NCBI GenBank assembly: GCA_005888335.1
Contig: VAWY01000008.1
Location: 1-22,307, forward strand
Origin: Actinomycetota bacterium
GTDB taxonomy: Bacteria > Actinomycetota > Thermoleophilia > Solirubrobacterales > Solirubrobacteraceae
Length of the DNA: 22,307 bases
Direction: 5' to 3'
Each line of letters begins with the position of its first letter. Position 1 is the first letter of the stretch. Positions 14,433 to 21,873 of this stretch are shown here, one piece after another. The notes beneath the pieces were generated by a model, which saw only the letters and a list, made by a program, of their open reading frames with translations, did not search any database and was not told the DNA's origin. A program made the translations under genes and the position numbers.

Positions 14433-15754
14433 CGCTCGCGAAGGCCACGCTCGTCGCGATCTCCGCCGACGCTCACCCGACCGAGCAGGGGACGCCGATC
14501 GAGGTGCAGTTCAACCCGACGTCGATGCGGCTCGCCATGACGAACTCGATCGACGTCGGCAGCGCGCGCGGCCGCGAGGCGGCACGGCACCTCGAGACGA
14601 GCGCGACGACGCTCAGCCTCGACCTCGTGTTCGACACGGCTGACCAGGCGAGCGCCGACGGGGAGGCGGTCAACGTGCGCGACCTCTCGAAGGGAGTCTC
14701 CCGTTTCGTGCTCCCGGAGGTGCAGGGCAGCAGGAAGCAGGCGCCGCCGCGCGTGCGATTCGCCTGGGGCACCTTCGTCTTCGACGGGGTGATGAGCCAG
14801 CTCACCGAGGACATCGACCTCTTCTCCGAGACGGGCGTGCCGCTGCGCTCGAAGGTCTCGATTGCGGTCAAGGAGCAGAACCCGGAGTTCATCGCGGGCC
14901 GGCTCGGCCCGGCCGCTGCGACCGGGGCCGGTGCCTCGCCCCCGGGCGGCGGCGGCGCGGGCCCGGGCTCCGCCGGGAGCGGCGGGGACTCGACGGGCCT
15001 CGCCCTCGGCGGTGAGAGCGCCGCCGACTTCGCCGCGCGCATGGGCCTCGACCCTGCAGCCTGGCGCGGCCTCGCCGGCGGTCTCTCCTCGACGCTGTCG
15101 CTCTCCGCCGGCCTCGAGATCGACTTCTCTGCCGGCCTGTCGGTCTCGGCCGGCATCGGCACGAGCGGTGGCGCCGAGGCGGGCGCCGCGACCTCCCCGG
15201 AGGCCGCCTTCGGGCTCGCGCCCGCAGCGGGCGGAGGCGGCGGGGGCGGCACGCCGGCCCAGGCCGGCTTCGCGCTCGCCGCGGGCGGAGGCGTGCGCGC
15301 CGCGGTCGAGTCCGTCGAGATCGCCAAGGCGTCGGACGCCGCCGCGCAGACGCGGGCGGCGTTCGCGGCCTCGCCCTCGCCCGTGCCGGGAGCCGCCGTC
15401 TCGCCGCGGCCGGCGGCGCCGGACCAGCCACATCCGCGGCTCGCAACGCAAGGGCTCCCGGCGCCCGGCGCGCAGGCGCCGCCGGCGCCCGCGCGGCCGC
15501 TCGCCGATCCCCGCGCGACGTCGTTCGGCTTCGGCATCCCGCTGCGCCCGCGCATCGAGGGTGCCGCGGCGGAACGCGGCGCAGCGACGAGCGGCTGGAT
15601 CAACGTGCGCGCGCGCGAGCGCGACCCGATCGCGGTTCCGCTCGTTCGCGATCCCACGGCCCCGCCGTGGACGGCTCTGCCTGCGGTCGCGCCGTCGGGG
15701 GCGCACACCGACGGACCCGGCTGCAGTTGCGGCTGCGGAGGCGGTTGCCGGTGA
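14429..15754 (+). CDS. Pvc7/Afp7-like tube-LysM protein with low-complexity region and Cys-rich tail
   Basis: A 441-residue protein. Residues 1-150 form the conserved domain of Afp7/Pvc7-type baseplate proteins (PIEVQFNPTSMRL at ~23-35; PPRVRFAWGTFVFDGVMSQL and TEDIDLFSETGVPLRSKVSI at ~104-145). A LysM-like part follows at ~195-240 (ESAADFAARMGLDPAAWRGL, then SLSAGLEIDF). In known members the protein ends about here. This one adds ~200 residues of Gly/Ala/Pro-rich sequence and a terminal tail CSCGCGGGC. The extension has very high GC but an intact frame. Family role: joins tube initiator to hub. The tail may bind a metal or form disulfides (inference). ATGA start, GTGA end overlap. Confidence 0.85.
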   Translation: MTLAKATLVAISADAHPTEQGTPIEVQFNPTSMRLAMTNSIDVGSARGREAARHLETSATTLSLDLVFDTADQASADGEAVNVRDLSKGVSRFVLPEVQGSRKQAPPRVRFAWGTFVFDGVMSQLTEDIDLFSETGVPLRSKVSIAVKEQNPEFIAGRLGPAAATGAGASPPGGGGAGPGSAGSGGDSTGLALGGESAADFAARMGLDPAAWRGLAGGLSSTLSLSAGLEIDFSAGLSVSAGIGTSGGAEAGAATSPEAAFGLAPAAGGGGGGGTPAQAGFALAAGGGVRAAVESVEIAKASDAAAQTRAAFAASPSPVPGAAVSPRPAAPDQPHPRLATQGLPAPGAQAPPAPARPLADPRATSFGFGIPLRPRIEGAAAERGAATSGWINVRARERDPIAVPLVRDPTAPPWTALPAVAPSGAHTDGPGCSCGCGGGCR

Positions 15755-15948
15755 GTGCGGTGCGCATCGACGAGCTGACGTCCGAGGTCGTGACCGAAGA
15801 CGCGCAGACGGCCGGGGCGACGCAGCAGGCGGCGACTCGCGGCGATTCGGCCTCGACCGTCTGGCAGGAGCAGGCGCGCTATCGCGCGCTCCGGGAGCGC
15901 GTGCAACGCGACGCGCTGCGCACCCGTGCGGAGGCGTACAGTGACTGA
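15751..15948 (+). CDS. Small injection-system protein, possible Pvc6/DUF5908-like
   Basis: A 65-residue protein starting at the GTG inside the preceding TGA. The N-terminal SAVRIDELTSEVV resembles the IEIRELxI opening of DUF5908 (Afp6/Pvc6-like) proteins, but is too short to be decisive. The rest is a charged helix (WQEQARYRALRERVQRDALR). Tiny proteins near the Pvc7 gene are common in these clusters, often without known role. Eight-base overlap (GTGACTGA) with the next gene shows coupling. Confidence 0.62.
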   Translation: MSAVRIDELTSEVVTEDAQTAGATQQAATRGDSASTVWQEQARYRALRERVQRDALRTRAEAYSD

Positions 15949-17020
15949 TCCTCTCTTCGCGTCGGTCGCTCCCGTCTTCAAGGTGGACGGCTCGACGAAG
16001 GGCCAGCTCGCGCGGGATCTCCTGCGGCTCGACGTCGAGGAGACGACCGCCGGCCTGAAGTCGCTGCAGGCGACGTTCCTCGGCGTGGGAGCGAACGACA
16101 CCGGCGAGGTCGACGACTCGCAGTACCTCGACGGCAGCATTCTCGACTTCGGCAAGGAGCTCGAGGTCTCGATCGGGCCCACGGGCAACGAACGCACGAT
16201 CTTCAAGGGCACGATCTCGGCGCTCGAGGCGGTCCACGGAGAGAGCCAGGCCGCGAACGTCACCGTGTTCGCCGAGGACAAGCTGATGCAGCTTCGCATG
16301 ACGCGGCGCGCAAAGACGTACCTGAACATGAGCGACGCCGACATCGCGTCCGCACTTGCGGGCGAGCACGGCCTCCAGCCGGACACCGCCGCCGACGGGC
16401 CGACATACGACGTCGTACAGCAATGGAACCAGAGCGATCTCGCGTTCCTGCGCGAACGAGCCGCGCGCGTCGCCGCCGAGGTCTGGTGCGACGACACGAA
16501 GCTCTACTTCAAGACGCGCCCGAATCGCACGGGCACCACGATCACGCTCGTCAACGGCAACACCCTCATCGCCGTCGAGCTACGCGCGGATCTGGCGCAC
16601 CAGCGCACCAAGGTGAAGGTGACCGGTTACGACGCGACGCAGCGCGACGCGATCGACGAGGAGTCCGGCAACGAAGCGCTGCAGGCCGAGATCTCCGGCG
16701 GCCGCACGGGGCCGAGCGTGCTCGAGTCGGCGCTCGGCGAGCGCGTGTCGCAACGCGTCCGCGACGTCCCGATCGCTGCCACCGAAGCCCGTGCATTTGC
16801 AAAGGGCGAGATGCTGCATCGCGGCCGTGCGTTCGTCACCGCCGTCGGTACGACGAGCGGCACGCCCGACCTCGTCGTCGGCAGCCGCCTGACGCTGCAG
16901 GCTGTCGGACGGCCGTTCGAAGGCGACGGGTACTACGTCACCCGCGTCGCCCACGCGTACGACCTGCGGAGCGGCCACCGGACGATGTTCGAGGCCGAGC
17001 GGGCGACGGTGAACGCATGA
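15941..17020 (+). CDS. gpD-like tail hub protein (N-terminal VgrG part)
   Basis: A 359-residue phage late control D/T4 gp27-type hub protein, equal to the N-terminal half of VgrG or Pvc8. Typical pieces: DLLRLDVEETTAGLKSLQAT (residues ~25-45), IFKGTISALEAVHGESQAAN, VTVFAEDKLMQLRMTRRAKT and the family hallmark VVQQWNQSDLAFLRERAARV (residues ~160-180). It ends with GDGYYVTRVAHAYDLRSGHR. It forms the trimeric base on which the needle sits. GTG 15941 has GGAGG six bases upstream. ATGA overlap with the needle gene shows that spike and hub are split into two coupled genes here instead of one Pvc8 polypeptide. Confidence 0.9.
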   Translation: MTDPLFASVAPVFKVDGSTKGQLARDLLRLDVEETTAGLKSLQATFLGVGANDTGEVDDSQYLDGSILDFGKELEVSIGPTGNERTIFKGTISALEAVHGESQAANVTVFAEDKLMQLRMTRRAKTYLNMSDADIASALAGEHGLQPDTAADGPTYDVVQQWNQSDLAFLRERAARVAAEVWCDDTKLYFKTRPNRTGTTITLVNGNTLIAVELRADLAHQRTKVKVTGYDATQRDAIDEESGNEALQAEISGGRTGPSVLESALGERVSQRVRDVPIAATEARAFAKGEMLHRGRAFVTAVGTTSGTPDLVVGSRLTLQAVGRPFEGDGYYVTRVAHAYDLRSGHRTMFEAERATVNA

Positions 17021-17670
17021 CCCCCCGCCCGCCCGACGGCGACGCTGCGCGCTATTTCGGCCTGTACCCGGCGATCGTCACGGACATCGTCGACCCGAAG
17101 TCGCTCGGTCGCATCCAGGTGAAGCTGCCGATGCTCGGCGACGACGTGAGGGCGTGGGCGACGCTGATCACTCCCTATGCCGATGACGACCAGGGTCTCG
17201 AGATCCTGCCCTCGGTCGACACGCAGGTCGTCGTCGCGTTCGAGGCAGGCGACCTCAGCCGGCCGTACATCGTCGGTGCGTGCTGGAACGGCCGCGAGTC
17301 GCTCCCGGAGGCGCCGGCTGCCCCGAACAACATTCGGCTGCTCAAGACGCGATCGGGAAGCAAGCTCGAGTTCGACGACACCGACGGCGCCGCGAAGGTG
17401 ACGCTCTCGATGCAGAGCGGCCATCTGCTCGTGCTCGACGACGCGGTGCAGCAGGTGCAGCTGAAGCACGCGAACGGCTGCATGATCACGATGAACGCCG
17501 CCGGGCAGGTCTCGATCACCGCGAACGCGACGGTGGAGATCACGGCTGCGGCGCTGAACGTCCACGCGCCGACGGCCACGTTCGACGGGCTGATCAACTG
17601 CACGACCGTCATCTGCAGCGCCGGCGTCGTCTCGCCGTCGTACACCCCAGGGGCGGGGAACATCTGGTGA
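17017..17670 (+). CDS. gp5/VgrG-like spike (baseplate V) protein
   Basis: A 217-residue protein. Residues ~12-105 are the OB-fold of gp5/baseplate assembly protein V (FGLYPAIVTDIVDPKSLGRI, VKLPMLGDDVRAWATLITPY, VDTQVVVAFEAGDLSRPYIV, GACWNG). The rest is a repetitive beta-helix: KLEFDDTDGAAKVTLSMQSG, GCMITMNAAGQVSITANATV, EITAAALNVHAPTATFDG. It would trimerise to a needle that pierces the target. No lysozyme domain is present. No separate PAAR tip protein was seen in the window. Overlaps: ATGA at the start, GTGA at the end. Confidence 0.92.
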   Translation: MTPRPPDGDAARYFGLYPAIVTDIVDPKSLGRIQVKLPMLGDDVRAWATLITPYADDDQGLEILPSVDTQVVVAFEAGDLSRPYIVGACWNGRESLPEAPAAPNNIRLLKTRSGSKLEFDDTDGAAKVTLSMQSGHLLVLDDAVQQVQLKHANGCMITMNAAGQVSITANATVEITAAALNVHAPTATFDGLINCTTVICSAGVVSPSYTPGAGNIW

Positions 17671-19313
17671 GCGGCCAGCATCCCTGGCTGCTGGTCGCAC
17701 CGTGGTACCGCTGGGCGCGCCAGGGCGGGCCGCCGCGTGAGACGCGGCCCGTGCTGCAGAAGTACGAGACGTCGGACCTCGTCAACGCCTTCCTCAAGGA
17801 TCCGCAGCACTCGCTGAAATTCACCGACGAGGATCGTGTCGCAGTGCTGCAGTCGCCGCTCGCGCCGTCGGGCTTGCCGAAGCGGCTCTCGAGCGCCGTG
17901 CTCGTCCGCTCCGGCACCCGGAAGCTCTTCCTCGACGCGCACAAGCGGTTCTACCTAATCGTCTGCGAGCTGCACTGCGACGTCGCCGGCCTCCCAAACG
18001 CGAATCCCGCCGAGGTCTGCGAGACCGGCTTCGTCGTCCGCCGTCGCGCGTGCAACGTGCCGCAGCCGATCCGGCGGGAGACGGCGGCGCGGCTGCAACG
18101 GATCGCGGCGCGCCGTGCGCGCCTCGCGCAGGTCGACCGGATCGAGCCGGCGACGCGGATCGCCGTCCTGCGGCGTCCCGCCGCCTGTGAGGCGGTCGCA
18201 CGTCAGCGGGTCGAGCTGACGCGCGCGCTCGTCGACGAGCGCGTGCAGCTGAAGGAGTTCCTGCGCGCGTCCGGCGCGGTCGACCTCGTCGAAGGCTGGA
18301 TTCCGTCGTCGCTCGACAAGGTCGGCTCCTGGCAGGCGGTGCCGGAGGACCCGCAAGCCGTCTCCGAGTCGATCTTCCCGCTCTTGCGGCTGATCCCCGA
18401 TCCGCGCGCGGAGCACCACGCCGCCGCCGGCCGCGCCATGTACTACGGCCTGGTCGCGACCGCGAGCGCCGACACGGACGCGCACGGCCACGCGCGCTTC
18501 GACGACGCGAGCTGCTACGAGATCCGCTGCTTCGTCCGCCGCCATGACCCTCGCTGCCCGCGCACCGGCGAGCGCAACGACTGCAAGGGCGAGCTCGTCT
18601 GGAGCGAGCCGACCGAGATCTACCGGATCGCGTCGCACTTCGACCTCGACGGGACGAGCAACCGGCCCGTGACGATCCAGCTGCCGGACATCCCGGCGCT
18701 CACGGCGCAGGCCGCAGCGCTGCCGGTGAAGGGCCCGCAGCGGGCGAAGGCCGCGCCCGTGAAGATGGTCACGCCTGCCGGCTCGAAGCTGAACATCCAG
18801 GTCTCCGGCGGGCTGCCGACGGGCGGAACGCTCGGCGGCCCCGGGTTCTGCCATCTCTCGATTCCGTTGATCACGATCGTCGCGACGTTCGTGTTCCAGC
18901 TCTTCCTGCCGATCGTCGTGCTCATCTTCGGGCTCTGGGCGCTGCTCAAGCTGCGCTTCTGCATCCCGCCCGAGATCTCGATCAGCGCCGGTGTGACCGC
19001 GGAGCTGCACGGCGTCACGGACGTCGATCTCCAGCTCCCGTCGGTCGAGTTGTCGGTAGCCATCGGCACGATCAAGACCGGTCTCAACGCCTCGGGGACG
19101 GACACCACGAAGCACGGCGTCGGCGACAGGATGCTCGGGCCGCCGCCCGTGTTCGGCGCCGATGCGCTCGCCGACTTCGCCGACTCGGTGAGCGTGAACC
19201 TCGGCGCGGCGCCGGCGGCGGACGACCCGCCCGAAGGCCCGCCCCTCGCCGACGCGCCGTGGGGTGAAGGCGACCCCAGCCTCGAGTGGGAGGAGGAGGT
19301 GGCCGTCGCATGA
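17667..19313 (+). CDS. Injection-system protein with strong membrane segment, candidate membrane anchor
   Basis: A 548-residue protein starting at GTG inside the spike gene's stop. N-terminal SGQHPWLLVAPWYRWARQGG, PPRETRPVLQKYETSDLVNA; residues ~100-130 hold several Cys (VCELHCDVA, EVCETGF, RRACNVPQPI) and ~290-315 four more (CYEIRCFVRRHDPRCPR, NDCKGELVW). Residues ~396-431 are strongly hydrophobic (LSIPLITIVATFVFQLFLPI, VVLIFGLWALLKLRF), long enough for one long or two short membrane helices. The rest is Gly/Asp/Pro-rich and acidic at the C-terminus. No signal peptide. It lies between spike and gp25, where Afp and PVC have no such gene. Its idea resembles CisA, the membrane protein of Streptomyces CIS (from memory; homology not tested). 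Confidence 0.75.
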   Translation: MSGQHPWLLVAPWYRWARQGGPPRETRPVLQKYETSDLVNAFLKDPQHSLKFTDEDRVAVLQSPLAPSGLPKRLSSAVLVRSGTRKLFLDAHKRFYLIVCELHCDVAGLPNANPAEVCETGFVVRRRACNVPQPIRRETAARLQRIAARRARLAQVDRIEPATRIAVLRRPAACEAVARQRVELTRALVDERVQLKEFLRASGAVDLVEGWIPSSLDKVGSWQAVPEDPQAVSESIFPLLRLIPDPRAEHHAAAGRAMYYGLVATASADTDAHGHARFDDASCYEIRCFVRRHDPRCPRTGERNDCKGELVWSEPTEIYRIASHFDLDGTSNRPVTIQLPDIPALTAQAAALPVKGPQRAKAAPVKMVTPAGSKLNIQVSGGLPTGGTLGGPGFCHLSIPLITIVATFVFQLFLPIVVLIFGLWALLKLRFCIPPEISISAGVTAELHGVTDVDLQLPSVELSVAIGTIKTGLNASGTDTTKHGVGDRMLGPPPVFGADALADFADSVSVNLGAAPAADDPPEGPPLADAPWGEGDPSLEWEEEVAVA

Positions 19314-19699
19314 CGAGCCTCGCCCACCTCGGCAGGGGCTGGACGTTCCCGGTGGCCGTGGATCCGCTTGTGCACGGCCTGCCCTACGTCGACGGCCCCG
19401 ACAAGGTGCGGCAGTCGATCCGGATCATCCTCGACACGGACCCGGGCGAGCGCGTGATGCGCCCGACGTTCGGCTGCGGCCTGCGCCGCTATCTCGCGCA
19501 GCCGAACACGGTCTCGACGCGCGCGCAGATCAAGCGCGACGTGGAGCAGGGGCTCGCCGCCTGGGAGCCGCGCATCAAGACGACTCGGATCGACGTCATC
19601 GCCGGCGACGACCCGTCACTCGTCGAGATCGCGATCTCGTACGTGCACCTGCGCACGGGCCGCCCGGACAACCTCGTCTACCCGTTCTCCCTGGAGTAG
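19310..19699 (+). CDS. gp25-like baseplate wedge protein
   Basis: A 129-residue wedge protein of the T4 gp25/Pvc9 family. GRGWTFPVAVDP at the start, VRQSIRIILDTDPGERVMRP with the hallmark TFGCGLRRYL (residues ~52-61), and EIAISYVHLRTGRPDNLVYP at the end. In contractile tails this protein ties the baseplate to the first sheath ring and starts sheath assembly. The ATG at 19310 overlaps the preceding stop and has a GGAGGAGG stretch about 10 bases upstream, so the more upstream in-frame ATG at 19286 is not used. Confidence 0.94.
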   Translation: MTSLAHLGRGWTFPVAVDPLVHGLPYVDGPDKVRQSIRIILDTDPGERVMRPTFGCGLRRYLAQPNTVSTRAQIKRDVEQGLAAWEPRIKTTRIDVIAGDDPSLVEIAISYVHLRTGRPDNLVYPFSLE

Positions 19700-19701
19700 C
19701 G

Positions 19702-21873
19702 GTGCCGCTGCCGACGCCGATCCTCGACGACCGCTCGTACCAGCAGCTGCGCGACGAGCTGGTCCGCCGCATCCCGGTCTACGCGCCGGAGTGGACGGAT
19801 CACAACGCGAGTGACCCGGGGATCGCGCTGCTCGAGCTGTTCGCGTTTCTCGGCGAGAACCTGCTGTTTCGCTTCAACCAGATTCCGGAGTCGACGTATC
19901 TCGAGTTCTTGCGCCTCCTCGACATCCCGCTGCGCGCCGCGCAGCCGGCGAAAGCGCTCGTCGCACTCGAGACGAAGGTGCCCGCGGGCGAGCTCGTGGA
20001 GCTCGCGACGCCGTTGCGCGCGGGCTCGGTCGCGTTCGAGACCAAGACGGAAGTGCACGCCTGGCCGGTGACGCTCGTCGGGGTCGCGCGGGCCGCGAGC
20101 GCGCTGCCGGACAACGACGAGGCACAGGCGTTCGCGGCGCGTGCGCTCGACGCGCTCGAGCTCGCAGACGACGAGGAGGCCGTCTTCTACGTCAACAAGC
20201 TCGTGCCGGCCGATCCGGCGGCACCCGACGCGCTGCCCGTCGACTTCCGGCAGGCCGTCGACGGGATCGTCTGGGCCGCCGTCGTCGGGCCCGACAAGGA
20301 CGCGACCGCGAAGGCGGCGCAGCTCGCGTTGATGCGCGAGGGGATCCTCAACGTCGGCTTCGCACCGGACGAGCCGGTCGCGAACGCGAGCGAGGTCGAC
20401 GCGTGCCTCGGCTTCGGCGCGACGCGCCGCAGCCCGCCGCTCACGTGGCAGATCTCCACCGGCCGCGTCGACCGGGACACTCCGGTCTACAAGACGCTGC
20501 AGCTCGTCGGCGACACGACGCGCGGGCTCTCCCAGCAGGGAGTCGTCCGCCTGCAGCTGCCGCGCGAGCTCACGAACATGGGTGACTTCCCGCCCCCGGC
20601 GCTCGACCTCGCCGGCACCGGTGACCTCCCTCCGGAGCTCGAGGACGCCGAAGCGGCTGCGAAGGTGCTCTTCTGGGTGCGCGCCTTCCGCGAAGACGGG
20701 AGCCGCGTCGGCTCCGTGACGTGGATCGGAGCGAACGCAGCCGAGACGGAGCAGACCGCGCGTGCACTGCCGGAGTTCCTCGGCACCGGCACCGGCGACG
20801 CGGACCAGCGCTATCCGCTCGTGCACAGCCCGGTGATCGACGGCACGCTCGTCGTTGAGGTCGAAGAGCAGCCGGACACGTGGCAGTCCTGGACTGCCGT
20901 GGAGGACTTCCTCGCGAGCGGCGAGGACGACCGCGTCTACACGCTCGACGCCGAGGCGGGCGTGGTCAAGTTCGGCAACGGCGTACGCGGGCGCGCTCCG
21001 CAGATCGGCCAGCGCATCCGCGCAACCGGCTACCGCTACGGCGGCGGCGCGGTCGGAAACGTCGCAGCTGCCGCGATCTCGAAGCTCGAAGGACCCGCGA
21101 CCGCGAAGGTGAGCAACCCGCTCGCCGCCGCAGGCGGCGCGGACGGTGAGACGATCGCTGCGGCACTCGAGCGGGTGCCGGGCGAGCTGCGGCGGCGCGA
21201 CCGCGCCGTCACGGCAGATGACTTTCGCGAGCTCGCGCTCGCAACGCCGGGAGCAGGTGTCGGTCGGGCGGAATGCCTGCCGCGCTTCCATCCGCGCACG
21301 CGGATCGAGGACGCCGCCGGTGTCGTCACCGTCGTCGTCTGGCCACGGGAGGACCGCAAGCATCCGAACGCTCCGATCCCGGACCGGACGCTGCTGCGGG
21401 CGGTGTGCGAATGGCTCGACGCGCGACGCCTCGTCACCACCGAGCTCTACGTGATCCCGCCGACGTACCGGAAGGTCTCCGTTGCCGTCGGCGTCGCTGT
21501 CAAACCGGGCTTCGGCGTCGAGGCCGTTCGCCGCTGGGCGGAGCTGGCGATCCGCCAGTACCTCGCGCCGCTGCCGCCGTTCGGTCCCGACGGCGGCGGC
21601 TGGCCGCTCGGTCGCCGCGTGCACGGCCCCGAGCTCGAGGCGGCGGCGTTGCAGGTCGACGGCGTCGAGTTCCTGCAGGGTCTACGCGTCGCGTCGCTCG
21701 CTGCGGACGGAGCCACGTGGGTGGAAGGCTCGGTCGCGCTGGCGGTCGACGAGGTGGTGGAGCTGACCGAGATCAGCGTCGTCGACGGGCCTCCGCTCGA
21801 TCCGGGCGCCGCACCGGCGCCGCCGCCCGCGAAAAAGCCGGTCCCGGTCCCGACGATCAAGGATCAATGCTGA
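19702..21873 (+). CDS. Baseplate J-like protein (putative baseplate assembly protein)
   Basis: A 723-residue baseplate J/gp6-type protein (Pvc11-like). N-terminal LDDRSYQQLRDELVRRIPVY and EWTDHNASDPGIALLELFAF, LGENLLFRFNQIPESTYLEF (residues ~8-70) are the usual marks. YTLDAEAGVVKFGNGVRGRA, then IRATGYRYGGGAVGNVAA (~415-455) and RDRAVTADDFRELALATPG (~502-520) form the conserved centre, and a C-terminal YVIPPTYRKVSVAVGVAVKP region follows. It polymerises into the wedge ring around the hub. The GTG at 19702 comes two bases after the gp25 stop. The stop overlaps the next ATG (TGATG). Confidence 0.92.
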   Translation: MPLPTPILDDRSYQQLRDELVRRIPVYAPEWTDHNASDPGIALLELFAFLGENLLFRFNQIPESTYLEFLRLLDIPLRAAQPAKALVALETKVPAGELVELATPLRAGSVAFETKTEVHAWPVTLVGVARAASALPDNDEAQAFAARALDALELADDEEAVFYVNKLVPADPAAPDALPVDFRQAVDGIVWAAVVGPDKDATAKAAQLALMREGILNVGFAPDEPVANASEVDACLGFGATRRSPPLTWQISTGRVDRDTPVYKTLQLVGDTTRGLSQQGVVRLQLPRELTNMGDFPPPALDLAGTGDLPPELEDAEAAAKVLFWVRAFREDGSRVGSVTWIGANAAETEQTARALPEFLGTGTGDADQRYPLVHSPVIDGTLVVEVEEQPDTWQSWTAVEDFLASGEDDRVYTLDAEAGVVKFGNGVRGRAPQIGQRIRATGYRYGGGAVGNVAAAAISKLEGPATAKVSNPLAAAGGADGETIAAALERVPGELRRRDRAVTADDFRELALATPGAGVGRAECLPRFHPRTRIEDAAGVVTVVVWPREDRKHPNAPIPDRTLLRAVCEWLDARRLVTTELYVIPPTYRKVSVAVGVAVKPGFGVEAVRRWAELAIRQYLAPLPPFGPDGGGWPLGRRVHGPELEAAALQVDGVEFLQGLRVASLAADGATWVEGSVALAVDEVVELTEISVVDGPPLDPGAAPAPPPAKKPVPVPTIKDQC

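Noticed and set aside
14930..15500. Gly/Ala/Pro-rich region as a tandem DNA repeat or mobile insertion
   Set aside because: No regular repeat unit or flanking repeats were found; it reads as a low-complexity protein linker in one intact frame.
14249..16497. Two long overlapping minus-strand open frames opposite tube 2, the Pvc7-like and the hub genes
   Set aside because: The plus-strand genes overlap in the normal operon pattern and show clear family motifs; the minus-strand products are low-complexity artefacts of GC bias.
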